Shown: piece after piece, positions 9,223-18,313 of the stretch | Layout: the number at the start of each line of letters is the position of its first letter | Position numbering within the stretch: position 1 is the stretch's first letter | NCBI GenBank assembly: GCA_963705525.1 | Contig: CAVPJW010000003.1 | Location: forward strand, 186,001-250,000 | Direction of reading: 5' to 3' | DNA length: 64,000 nucleotides | Source: CAVPJW01 sp963705525 | Lineage (GTDB): Bacteria; Acidobacteriota; Vicinamibacteria; Vicinamibacterales; CAVPJW01 | Translations under genes and position numbers: made by a program | Notes under the pieces: model-generated | The model's database searches: none | What the model was told of the DNA's origin: nothing | The model's input: only the letters and a program-made list of their open reading frames with translations

Positions 9223-9254
9223 GTCAGCCGTCAGTCGCGAGACTGACGACTGAC
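9223..9254 (-). other. Stable hairpin between the two flp genes
   Basis: The arm at 9223-9236 (gtcagccgtcagtc) and the arm at 9241-9254 (gactgacgactgac) are inverted repeats with one mismatch and a four-base loop. The hairpin sits in the leader between the first and second pilin genes and has no T-run, so a partial terminator or mRNA stabiliser that favours the first pilin is more likely than full termination. The same gtcagtc word recurs in other gaps of this window, so it may also be a member of a dispersed repeat. Confidence 0.5.
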
Positions 9255-9279
9255 ACCAGCGGTCGAACCCTTGGAACGC

Positions 9280-9450
9280 TTAGATCGCGGCAGCGATCGC
9301 GTTGAACGCGCCGGTCACAGCCCCTCCGGCCGCCGTCACTGCACCCACCGCCAGAACGGCGATCAGCGCGACGAGCAGCGCGTACTCGAGAAGGTCCTGA
9401 CCCTCCTCACGACGAGTGAGCGACGAAACGTAGGCAACCAAACGACCCAT
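9280..9450 (-). CDS. flp: Flp-family type IVb pilin (first copy, likely major pilin)
   Basis: A 56-residue pilin beginning at the ATG at 9450, with CCAGGAGG a suitable distance upstream. The leader MGRLVAYVSSLTRREE is followed by GQDLLEYALLVALIAVLAVG, the Flp signature with Gly cleavage site and Glu-Tyr. The C-terminus is Gly/Ala-rich and small (GGAVTGAFNAIAAAI), as in major Flp pilins. It is the first gene of the operon and so probably the most transcribed. A sigma-54-like promoter lies about 115-130 bases upstream. Confidence 0.9.
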   Translation of the reverse strand: MGRLVAYVSSLTRREEGQDLLEYALLVALIAVLAVGAVTAAGGAVTGAFNAIAAAI

Positions 9451-9564
9451 GATGTTTCCCCCTCCTGGTGCATCGCGACTGCGATGCGTTCGTGCGGCTG
9501 GCAGCCGCGATGTCCGGATACCGAATGCGGCGGTCTTTCTCGCCGCGTGACGACCAGACTCATC

Positions 9565-9578
9565 GCAACGAATATGCC
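9565..9578 (-). promoter_or_regulatory. Candidate sigma-54 promoter for the Tad pilus operon
   Basis: Read on the minus strand, GGCATATTCGTTGC has GG and GC exactly 12 bases apart, with GGCA and TTGC as in the consensus TGGCAC-N5-TTGC. Transcription would start near 9553, leaving a leader of about 100 bases before the first flp gene. Pilin genes are often sigma-54 dependent. I did not find a second strong promoter in this gap, but the assignment rests on one match. Confidence 0.42.
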
Positions 9579-9843
9579 GGGCCACGGCCGGTCGAAGATG
9601 AGACGCTGATAAGTGCACGGATTCACAGGGATTTGCGCGTGGCGTCCCGAGTAGCAGGCTGGTCGTCGTGTCTCAGGGATGCACTCGACAACCCGGTTTT
9701 CCCACCCACATTCGTAAGGCCCGAATCGAAATTGTCGGCCCGCGGAGGCGTGTCACCACCGGCAGCTCTTCAGCTCGGCGCTCGAGACCTGTAACCTCGC
9801 GGAATTTCTGACGATCGCACCAGTAGACGATGCGCGGTCGCCG

Positions 9844-9858
9844 GGCACATGCCTTGCT
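9844..9858 (+). promoter_or_regulatory. Candidate sigma-54 promoter for the 9895-12811 gene pair
   Basis: GGCACATGCCTTGCT has GG at 9844-9845 and GC at 9856-9857, the exact 12-base spacing of sigma-54 promoters. GGCAC and TTGCT match the consensus. The start site would be near 9869, 26 bases before the ATG at 9895. With the opposed site at 9565-9578 it makes a divergent pair. The rest of the 444-base gap (9451-9894) shows no gene. Confidence 0.5.
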
Positions 9859-9894
9859 AGGTAGACGGACGGGTTGATCTAACCAGGGTGTCTC

Positions 9895-10179
9895 ATGCAG
9901 TCCCGGGCACAACGTGTGATGGGCGAGATGGCGGGGTCGGTGCTCTGCTTCATCGCAGTACTCTCGGCACTCGTCGCAGTCGATCCGCGCGTGCGGGAAC
10001 GCGTGATGCTGCTGTTCAACGAAGCCAGCACAGAAGGGCTGACGTCGTGGGGCTACCGCGCGAATCGGCTCGTCGAGGCGGTGATTCAGGCGGTTCGCGA
10101 CCAGAGCATCGACAATGCGCCGCTGCTGATCTTTTCAGTCGTGGCCGCGGTCCTCGTCGTCTTCATGCTCCGCACCTAG
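9895..10179 (+). CDS. Small two-helix membrane protein of unknown function
   Basis: The protein has 94 residues. Two hydrophobic segments, about residues 12-29 (EMAGSVLCFIAVLSALVAV) and 76-92 (PLLIFSVVAAVLVVFML), flank a charged middle part. I recognise no family. It is the first gene after the sigma-54-like site and is followed after 25 bases by the 868-residue protein. A link to the neighbouring pilus genes is suggested only by position and by the shared type of promoter. Confidence 0.6.
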   Translation: MQSRAQRVMGEMAGSVLCFIAVLSALVAVDPRVRERVMLLFNEASTEGLTSWGYRANRLVEAVIQAVRDQSIDNAPLLIFSVVAAVLVVFMLRT

Positions 10180-10204
10180 TGACACTCCTCTCTGAACGGC
10201 GTCG

Positions 10205-12811
10205 GTGGACGACGACGGTCGGACCCGCACAGTCGGGTTGCGCGTGGCGCGGACCCAGAACCCGTTGACCGAGTCGAACGTGGCACTCGTCCTCGTCCTC
10301 GAACCAGACGCCAGGCAGCGGAAAATCCTCCGATGGGTCATCGAGGACCGGCTCTCGGCCGAGTTCATCGTGGCCGACTCGAAAGAGGCCGCCGTCACCG
10401 CGATGGCGTCCCGCATTCCCGATCTGATCCTCGTGAGTGCGCTCATCTCGCCTCGAGACGAGGTGGAGCTCGGCGACTACTTCCGCGAGCTTCACGGCGC
10501 CGAGCACATGCAGACGCTCACGATACCGCTGCTCGGGAACCTCGATTCGGAAGCGAAACAGGACAAACCGACTGGCTTCCTCAAGTCTTTTCGTCGAAAG
10601 CAAAAGCCCGCGAAACCGACCGGGTACGATCCCGCGGCATATGCGGATGAACTGAAAACGTACCTGCGGCCCGCACTCGAAGCGCGATCCGCGCGTGATC
10701 GGCGGCCATCCATCCCGGTCATTGACGCTCTTCCGGATACGGCACCGCCGGTCATCGACGAAGTGCCCGTCGAGCGATACGCGACCCCGAGCGCGATGGA
10801 GTCGCCGTTCGCGCTGGTCTCGCCCGTTGATGCTGTGGCGCAGGAGTTCGTTCAGCCCGAGGCAGTCGAGGAAGACCTCGCGCCGTCCGCGCTCTTTTCG
10901 CAGCCCGATCACGCAGAGTCCCTCTCCGATCCCGATCGCACCAACTCGATTGAGGCCGCCCAACCCGTAGACCCCCACATCGCCACGTCAACCGACGAGG
11001 ACCAGAGCGCGGAGACCGACGCAAGCGCAACGCAAGACGCCGAGTTGATACGCGAGCTCGCGGCCTACGACACGAGGCCGGAGCCGACGCTGGAGATGAT
11101 CCCCGACTACGAGGCCGACGCACCAGAAGCCCCGGATGCGCTCGCACCCATCCAGGTCGATCACGAGACGTCGCTGCCGGAAGTCGCGGCGGCTGTCGAG
11201 CCAGGGCAGATCGCCGCAGAGGCTATCGTCGAGCCAGACGCCGATCCCCTGAAGGCCACGGCGCTGATGGCTGCCGTGGCGGAGCGGATCGAGGTCGCAG
11301 AAACACCGGCCGACGACAACACGGAGCGCCGGGAGGACGTGTTCGATCCGTCATCCGATCCGGAAGTACTCCCGGATCCAGCGCCTGTGCAGGAAACGCC
11401 AACGCTCGAAGTCGTGGCCGACGAGTCGCCGGCGCTCCCCGCCCTCGTGGCCGACGATGTGCCCGGCGAGGAACCGGAGGCCGAACCGGCTGAGATCTTC
11501 GCGTTTCCGCCGATAGCAGATATTCCAGAACTTGATCCGATCGTCGAAGAGATCGAACAGCACCAGCCCACGGCGAGAGTGGCCGAAGAGCTCACGACCG
11601 CCGCGGAGCAGGACGAGCCGGAGGTGGAGGAGGCGCCGACGCCGCCGTTGGCCGAAAAGGTCGACGTGCTCTCGGCCTCTTCTGCTGCGAAGCTGCTCGA
11701 AGAGCAGCTCGCGGCGCTTCTGGCGAGCGACCTCGAGCTTGCCCCGCAGTTGATTCAGATCCCGCCCGACGAGGCGGAAGCGCCCGACGCGTGGGCGACG
11801 ACTGACTCGGTCGCCGCCGTGGTGGAAGATCTGATTCGTCCGATGTCGGAGGCGGTTGAACCCTCGGAATCGATGGTCGTCGAAGTCGTCCAGGGCGCGG
11901 GCGACTGGCCGGAAGAACAGAGACGTGCGCTGGACGCGACAGCGCCACCCGTCCCAGACGAGCCCGTGAAGCCGGCTGAGGCTGTCGCCCAGGTCCAGCC
12001 GGTGACGCCCGCGCCGGAGAAGGCGCCCGTCGTCGAAGCGTGGTTGTCGCTGCCTGACTGGTCCAATCCATGGCCGGCGCTTGGCTCGTACATCAGCGTG
12101 TCGGTCCAGCCGCCGGCATCGGCGGCGGATGCAGCCGGCAAGGATGCGGCACCGGCAGCGCCGGTTGTCGAAGCCGCGTCCACCGCCGAGCCCGGTCCTT
12201 CGATCGACGGCGATTGGCTGGCGCGTGCGTTCAATGCGCTTCGCTCGGACATCCAACTGCTGCGACAGCCTGCGGCGCCGGATTCACCGCCGACCGCAAC
12301 GGCCCAGCCTGCGCAGCGGACGCAGCCATCAAAGAAGGCCACGATTCAGAAACGCCGGCACTTGAAGAAACGGCCGGACAAGCGCATCCGCGATTGGGGC
12401 CTGACCGATGGCGTCTTCCTTACGGTGGACGCGTTCCTCGCGAGCGACGTCATGCCCCGATCAAAGGGAATGCTCGCCCACCCCGAGCAGGACTGGGCTG
12501 GCGGCAGTCGCCGCGGCTGGCTGGCGCCGTGGGTGAGGTCGGAAGCGAGCAAGCCATCGCTCGTTGAGCCGCTGCCGCAGACAGCCGCAGACGACTTGCG
12601 TGTGATTCTGAGCGATCTGGACCTGCCGGTTGCGGTGGCGTCGATGACCTACCCCACCGGTTGTCAGATTCAGCGCATTCGCATGAACCGGGGGAAACGG
12701 AGTCGCCGGTCGAAACCGAACGAACCTGTCATCATTCTCTCCAGGACTCATCGCAAGTCTGACGACAAGATCTCAGAGGAAGAGTCCGCCACGAGCGACA
12801 CCGGCAACTGA
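10205..12811 (+). CDS. Large acidic protein with N-terminal degenerate receiver domain
   Basis: About 868 residues from a GTG. Residues about 28-115 look like a response-regulator receiver: ALVLVLEPDARQRKILRWVI, then a second strand PDLILVSALISPRDEVEL. The residue that should be the phosphorylated Asp is replaced (VSALI instead of LLDLxMP), so normal phospho-transfer is unlikely. Residues about 160-700 are a low-complexity, Glu/Asp/Pro/Ala-rich stretch, probably disordered. The last 150 residues are basic and ordered (QKRRHLKKRPDKRIRDWGL, then a segment ending PVIILSRTHRKSDDK). No effector domain is recognisable. CpaE proteins of Tad systems also have an atypical receiver, but the ParA-like ATPase that CpaE would carry is absent. 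Confidence 0.6.
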   Translation: MDDDGRTRTVGLRVARTQNPLTESNVALVLVLEPDARQRKILRWVIEDRLSAEFIVADSKEAAVTAMASRIPDLILVSALISPRDEVELGDYFRELHGAEHMQTLTIPLLGNLDSEAKQDKPTGFLKSFRRKQKPAKPTGYDPAAYADELKTYLRPALEARSARDRRPSIPVIDALPDTAPPVIDEVPVERYATPSAMESPFALVSPVDAVAQEFVQPEAVEEDLAPSALFSQPDHAESLSDPDRTNSIEAAQPVDPHIATSTDEDQSAETDASATQDAELIRELAAYDTRPEPTLEMIPDYEADAPEAPDALAPIQVDHETSLPEVAAAVEPGQIAAEAIVEPDADPLKATALMAAVAERIEVAETPADDNTERREDVFDPSSDPEVLPDPAPVQETPTLEVVADESPALPALVADDVPGEEPEAEPAEIFAFPPIADIPELDPIVEEIEQHQPTARVAEELTTAAEQDEPEVEEAPTPPLAEKVDVLSASSAAKLLEEQLAALLASDLELAPQLIQIPPDEAEAPDAWATTDSVAAVVEDLIRPMSEAVEPSESMVVEVVQGAGDWPEEQRRALDATAPPVPDEPVKPAEAVAQVQPVTPAPEKAPVVEAWLSLPDWSNPWPALGSYISVSVQPPASAADAAGKDAAPAAPVVEAASTAEPGPSIDGDWLARAFNALRSDIQLLRQPAAPDSPPTATAQPAQRTQPSKKATIQKRRHLKKRPDKRIRDWGLTDGVFLTVDAFLASDVMPRSKGMLAHPEQDWAGGSRRGWLAPWVRSEASKPSLVEPLPQTAADDLRVILSDLDLPVAVASMTYPTGCQIQRIRMNRGKRSRRSKPNEPVIILSRTHRKSDDKISEEESATSDTGN

Positions 12812-12903
12812 GCGCCCTCCGCTCGGCCACCCTCGGTCTCCAGTTCGACTGATATGATGGCGCACGGCCCGCGGCGCCAGGCCGCACGGACGCCGGAGTT
12901 GTC

Positions 12904-15548
12904 ATGTCGAATCGACGTTCATCATCGACCCAGCCATCGACCGGGCACGTGGTCTTCCGTCTTCGCTTCCTGATTGTCCCGGCGCTCCTCATCCTTGCGG
13001 GATTCTCCAGCGCGGGCGCGCAGGTCCCATCGCCCGAAGCGTTCTACGGCTTCAGGATGGGCACCGACGGTCAGCTGGCATCATGGACCGAGATCAAGGA
13101 GTACTTCCAGAAGGTCGACGCCGCATCGGATCGCGTGCAGTTGATGGAGCTCGGCCCGACCACATCGGGCGATCGCATGATCGGCGCGTTCGTCAGCGCG
13201 CCGGACAACATCAGAAACCTTGCCGCCATCGAGGCCGCGAATCGTCGCCTGTCAGACCCGCGATCGCTCTCGGATGACGAGGCGCAGCGCATCGCCGACA
13301 CGCAGAAGGCCGTGCTCGCCATCGGGTGCAGCATTCACGCAACGGAAATTGGCGCCACGCAGGCCGCCAGCGAGCTCTTGTACCAGCTCGCCACGTCAAC
13401 CGACACCAGCATCACCGAAGCCCTGACGAACACGGTCATCATTCTGATTCCGTCGCTCAACCCGGACGGCCATTCGCTCGTGGTTGACTGGTATCGCAAG
13501 AACAAGGGCACGCCGTTCGAAGGCTCCCCGATGCCCTGGCTGTACCACAAGTACGTCGGGCACGACATCAATCGCGATGCGTTCATGTTGAACATGACGG
13601 AGAACCGCACACTCGCGAACTTCTTCTACGGCGGCTGGCATCCTCAGGTGTTCCTGACGATGCACGAGATGTCGCAGCGGGGTCCGCGATTCTTCGTTCC
13701 GCCCAATTACGATCCAATCGATACCAACTACGATCCGCTGATCTGGCGGGAGGCGGGGCTGCTCGGGCACGCCATGGCCCTCGAGCTCGAGCAGGAGAAT
13801 CGCTCGGGTGTAGTGTCGAACGCGATGTTCGACTACTACTGGCCGGGGTACGAAGATTCGGCGCCGCTCGGGCACAACACCGTCTGCCTGTTGACCGAGG
13901 TCGCCAGCGTCCGAATCGCCTCACCTGTCACGCTTGCTCCCGACGAGATCACAGGCTCGCCGCGCGGCCTTCCGGAAAATCGACCGCAGCTCAACTTTCC
14001 GAATCCATGGCCAGGCGGCACCTGGCGTCTGCGAGACATCGTTGAGTACAACCTGAGCGCGGTGCGCGGGCTCCTCGAAGGTGTGTCGCACTACCGGCGC
14101 GAGATCATTCGGAATTACTACGCGATGGGGCAGCGGGCGGTCGAGACCGGGCGGAAGGGTGGACCGTTCGCGTTTCTCATTCCGCCCGACCAGCACGATC
14201 CGCACGCCACCGCGAAGCTGGCCAATCTGCTGATCGATGGGCGCATCGAGGTGCACCGCGCCCTCGAGGCGTTCAGAGCCGACGGCAATCCGTATCCGGC
14301 GGGCACCGACATCGTGCTCATGGCGCAGCCGTACAAGGCATACGCGAAGACGCTGCTCGAGCGGCAGAACTATCCCGTCCGTCGAACAGCCGCCGGCGCA
14401 CCCGTCGATCGACCCTACGACGTGGCCGGCTGGACGCTCCCCTATCAGATGGGCGTTGACGTGGTGGCTATCGATCGACGCTTCGAGCCTCCTGCGATGT
14501 CGAGGCTCGAACACGCCGATATCGCGCCCGCCCAGGTCTGGGGCGAGCGCCGGCCCAGGTACTACGTCGTCGATACAAAGGGCAACGGAGGCGCCATCGC
14601 CTTCAATCGCGCGCTCAAGGCGGACCTCAACGTCTCGTGGCTGAACGCGCCGGCGGAGCTCACCGGCTACACCTATCCTGCCGGATCGATGGTCGTGGAC
14701 AACAGCAAGGGCGCGCAAGCCCGTCATCGAGCACGTGGCGAAAGAGCTTGGCCTGCGAGCCTCGGGCGAGAAGAGCAAGCCGTCAACAACGGCGCTCCGA
14801 CCGATCAGGCTGGGCCTCTACAAACCGTGGGTCGAGAACATCGATGAAGGATGGACGCGCTGGCTGCTCGAACAGTACCGAGTTTCCCTTTCAGACCGTG
14901 GTGGATGCGGATATCCGGCGCGGCAACCTCCGTTCGCGCTTCGACGCCATCATCCTTCCCGATGCGCCCGCGGATCGGCTGATTGCGGGACATCCTGCCG
15001 GCACGATGCCACCCGAGTACATTGGCGGACTGGGTCAGGAGGGGGTGGAGGCGCTCAGACAGTTCGTCGAAGCCGGCGGCTCGCTGATCTGTCTCGATTC
15101 ATCAGGGAGCCTGGCCATCGACGTGTTCCACCTTCCTGTCCGCGACATCGTGCGCGACGTCAGACCCGATCAGTTCTTCTGTCCGGGTTCCATACTGCGG
15201 CTGGATCTCGACACGGCGCAGCCGCTGGCGTACGGCATGCTCCCGCAGACAGCGGCGTTCTTTGCGTACAGCTCCGCGTACGACACGATGCAGCCGTCAA
15301 TGACGTCCGGTGGGCACGACGGCAGCGCACCTGACGCCAACATTCAGGTTGTGGGCCGGTACGCGCCTCGCGACCTGCTGCTGAGCGGCTGGTTGCAGGG
15401 CGAGCCGGTCATTGCGGATCGCGCCGCGGTTGTCGAAGCCCGAAGCGGACTGGGCCGTGTCGTGTTGATTGGATTCCGGTCTCAACACCGGGCCCAGTCG
15501 CACGCGACGTTCCGCCTGCTCTTCAATGCGATTCTGACTTCTAAGTAG
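12904..15548 (+). CDS. Secreted M14 zinc carboxypeptidase-like protein with two +1 frameshifts
   Basis: A signal peptide (RLRFLIVPALLILAGFSSAGA) is followed by an M14 peptidase domain. CSIHATEIG holds the His and Glu zinc ligands, then SLNPDGHSLVVDWYRKN, HDINRDAFMLN with the substrate Arg, and MHEM with a candidate third His. The C-terminal third resembles a glutamine-amidotransferase-like fold (DAIILPDAPADRLIAG). The frame breaks twice: near 14715 (GGCGCGCAAGCCC, one extra base) and near 14878 (CAGTACCGAGTTT, one extra base). Removing both gives 880 residues, normal for the large M14 proteins of Acidobacteriota. GGAG precedes the ATG. Confidence 0.8.
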
Positions 15549-15619
15549 TTCTTGGTTCTTAGTTCTTGGTTCTTAGCGGTAGGGCACCTGGAGTGACTAA
15601 GAGCTAAGAACCAAGAACT
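15546..15619. repeat. Inverted copies of the taagaaccaagaac intergenic repeat
   Basis: Two direct copies of tagttcttggttctta (15546-15576) face an inverted copy ctaagaaccaagaact (15604-15619). The 16-base arms at 15561-15576 and 15604-15619 are perfect complements. The repeat begins right at the TAG stop of the M14 gene. The structure could act as a bidirectional terminator, though it is AT-rich and has no T-run. The same words occur at about 30303-30320, 36093-36120 and 59760-59800. Confidence 0.65.
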
Positions 15620-15738
15620 AGGAACTTCACCGATCGTCTTCCCTCCTCCAATCTGGCACCAGCATTGCTCCATCGCCGGCTCAGTCGCCGCCCTGGCACG
15701 GCCATCGTGCGTCGTTGGCGGGGGGAGAGGAACCCAGC

Positions 15739-18306
15739 GTGCAGGATCTGATCGCCAGCCCGAAGGCGCGTGTGGCGGAAAGCTCGCACGTGTGGAAGGT
15801 CGGCGATCTCCTGGAAGTGCGGAAAGAGCGATGGCGGGTTCTGGGCGTCACGCATTTTCCAGCATGCACGCTGCTGAATCTCGTCGGTGTCGGCCGGATG
15901 AATGCCGGACGCGAGCGTGCACTGCTCACGCCCTTCGATCGACCGTCGATCGTCGACAAGGTGTTCCGGCCCGCCGTTGTTCGGCGTGGACGATGGATGC
16001 AGGCGCTCCGGGAGCGTCTTTCGACACTGTCCACGGACTTCCAACTTCGAGCGGCGGCCGATGCCCGCATCGATCTGTTCCCCTATCAGCTCGAACCCGC
16101 TCTCGCCGTCGTGCGCGGGCTCACTCCACGGCTCCTCATCGCAGACGATGTGGGGTTGGGAAAGACGATTCAGGCGGGACTGATCCTCGCCGAGCTGCGG
16201 CTGAGGCGCCAGGCGGAGCGCGTGCTGATTCTCACACCGGCGGCGCTCCGCTCGCAGTGGCAGTCCGAGCTCGCGGATCGGTTTCGGTTGGAAGCGGAGG
16301 TCATTGACGCGGCCGCTCTCGCCCGTCAGGTCGCCACCCACTGGCGAGGACTGAATCCCTGGGCCCTCGACGGCATTCGCATCGTCTCGATCGATTTCGC
16401 GAAACGCCCCGAGGCGCTGGGGCCGATCCTCGAATCGTTCTGGGATGTCGTTCTGGTGGACGAAGCGCATGGCGCAACCGCCGTCAACGAGCGCGCGGCC
16501 GCTGTGCGGTTGCTTGCGAGTCGAGCCCGCCGCCTGGTGCTCCTGACCGCCACGCCACATACTGGCCGACACGAGGCGTTCGTCGATCTCTGCCGTCTGG
16601 GACGGCTCGATGACGAAGAACCCATCGCGCTCTTCAGGCGAACTCGCTCAGCCGTCGGCCATCGAATCACGAGACGCGTGCGCCTCTTTCGTGTCAGACC
16701 GACGGCAGCCGAGCGCGACATGCACATCATTCTGCGCGCGTACATCCGTCGAGTGTGGCGGGGAGCAGGCGACGCGTCTGGCAGTCGGCTCGCGATGATC
16801 GTGCTCGCCAAGCGGGCCTGCTCGAGTGCGGGCTCGCTTCAACAGTCGGCAGAGCGGCGCCTCGCCCTTCTGAGCGGCGAACCGATTGCACGTCAGGCAG
16901 CGTTGCCTTTCTCCCAGCTGAGCGACGACGATCAAGCCGCGGACCGAGTGCCTGATGAAACGCTCGCTGCGCCGGGCTTCGAGGACGTCGGCGACGAACG
17001 AGACTGGCTGCTCCGCGTGATTCGAGCGGCCAATACCGCATCGAAGTCGGAGAGCAAGATCCGGTTCATTGTCAGGCTGCTTGGACGAACCACCGAGCCG
17101 GCCCTCGTCTTCACCGAGTATCGCGACACGCTCGATCGGGTCCTTTTGTCAATCGGCGACGGAACGAGCGTGGTGTCACTGCACGGCGGGCAGACCGAGG
17201 ACGAGCGTCGGGCGGCATGCCGGCAATTCGTCGGCGGCGACGCCCGCGTCATGGTGGCTACCGATGCGGCGAGCGAAGGTCTGAATCTTCAGCGCACCTG
17301 CCGCCTGATCGTCAACCTGGAGCTGCCCTGGAACCCGATGCGCCTCGAACAGCGAATCGGGCGCGTCGATCGAATAGGTCAGACACGGGTTGTGCACGCA
17401 TGTCACCTCCTGGCTCGAGGCACATCGGAATCAGTCATCCTTGGACGCCTCGTCGCGCGATGGGAGTCGGCAAGAAGGACGCTGGGCCACATGCCGGATC
17501 CGATCGGCAGGTTGACCGAAGGAGACGTCGCTCCTCGATTGATCGACTGGCCGACCGGTCCGTCCTCCCGGCTCGCGGATCTCTCGGTTTCCACGCACGC
17601 TCCACGAGCCGTTTCTGCGAGCACTCTCAGTTCGACCATCGATCTTCAAGGCGACGCGCGACTCGAAGCGCACCGGCTGACTGTGCTCAGACATTTGCGC
17701 GCGCGTCGTGGAGCGCCGGGTACCCGAGAGGCGCCGTCCGACCGAACGGGATTGATCCCCGGCCCGCCAATCGCGGCCGGACCCTGGATTACCACGTCAC
17801 GCAAGAGTTCCGGAGGCCTTTGTCGTCCCGGGCTTGTTGCCATCTACCACGCGCTGGTCACAGACGGCAGCGGACATTTCATCGACGAAACGGTTGTGCC
17901 GCTCGAGGCCCGCCTGGTCGGTGCCCGATCTCCCCACCAACCTTCGGCGCTCCGTGATTGGCTTGTTCCGAAAGTGGCCGCTGTGGCGCCCGACTGTGAA
18001 CGACTCGTTCGGCTGGCGCTGGCGGGTCGTGTCGATGTCCTCTGCAATGAGGCGGCGGCCCGCGCCGCCCGGGAAGCATCGCGCGAGAACGCTTTGGCGC
18101 GGTCAGGTTCGACGACGCGCTCCGGCCCGGTTCAGGCGGGTCTCTTCGATCGCAGGGCTGAAACAATGCTGGGCCAACTCGAGAGCCGGCATCAGGAACG
18201 ACTCGCCGACAGCGCCCGTCGGCTCGCCGCGCTGGCGCTCCAGATCGACCGGCCGTTCGATGTGCAGGTCACCCTGATCCTCATTCTGATTTCATCACTG
18301 TCCTGA
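15739..18306 (+). CDS. SNF2/RapA-type helicase, DrmD-like, paired with adenine methylase
   Basis: An 855-residue superfamily 2 ATPase. The motifs are in order: Walker A DDVGLGKTIQAG (about 136), DEAH box VLVDEAHG (about 240), LLTATPH, then in the C-terminal RecA domain VSLHGGQTEDERR, ATDAASEGLNLQ and QRIGRVDRIGQT (about 537). The early part SVQDLIASPKARVAESSHVW and the tail of about 250 residues are not recognised. It should track on double-stranded DNA and use ATP. DISARM protein DrmD and the RNA-polymerase recycling factor RapA share this core. The methylase seven bases downstream favours the defence reading. I chose GTG at 15739 because GGGGGAGAGG lies 8-9 bases upstream. No nuclease motif is visible. 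Confidence 0.85.
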   Translation: MQDLIASPKARVAESSHVWKVGDLLEVRKERWRVLGVTHFPACTLLNLVGVGRMNAGRERALLTPFDRPSIVDKVFRPAVVRRGRWMQALRERLSTLSTDFQLRAAADARIDLFPYQLEPALAVVRGLTPRLLIADDVGLGKTIQAGLILAELRLRRQAERVLILTPAALRSQWQSELADRFRLEAEVIDAAALARQVATHWRGLNPWALDGIRIVSIDFAKRPEALGPILESFWDVVLVDEAHGATAVNERAAAVRLLASRARRLVLLTATPHTGRHEAFVDLCRLGRLDDEEPIALFRRTRSAVGHRITRRVRLFRVRPTAAERDMHIILRAYIRRVWRGAGDASGSRLAMIVLAKRACSSAGSLQQSAERRLALLSGEPIARQAALPFSQLSDDDQAADRVPDETLAAPGFEDVGDERDWLLRVIRAANTASKSESKIRFIVRLLGRTTEPALVFTEYRDTLDRVLLSIGDGTSVVSLHGGQTEDERRAACRQFVGGDARVMVATDAASEGLNLQRTCRLIVNLELPWNPMRLEQRIGRVDRIGQTRVVHACHLLARGTSESVILGRLVARWESARRTLGHMPDPIGRLTEGDVAPRLIDWPTGPSSRLADLSVSTHAPRAVSASTLSSTIDLQGDARLEAHRLTVLRHLRARRGAPGTREAPSDRTGLIPGPPIAAGPWITTSRKSSGGLCRPGLVAIYHALVTDGSGHFIDETVVPLEARLVGARSPHQPSALRDWLVPKVAAVAPDCERLVRLALAGRVDVLCNEAAARAAREASRENALARSGSTTRSGPVQAGLFDRRAETMLGQLESRHQERLADSARRLAALALQIDRPFDVQVTLILILISSLS

Positions 18307-18313
18307 GGCCGTC

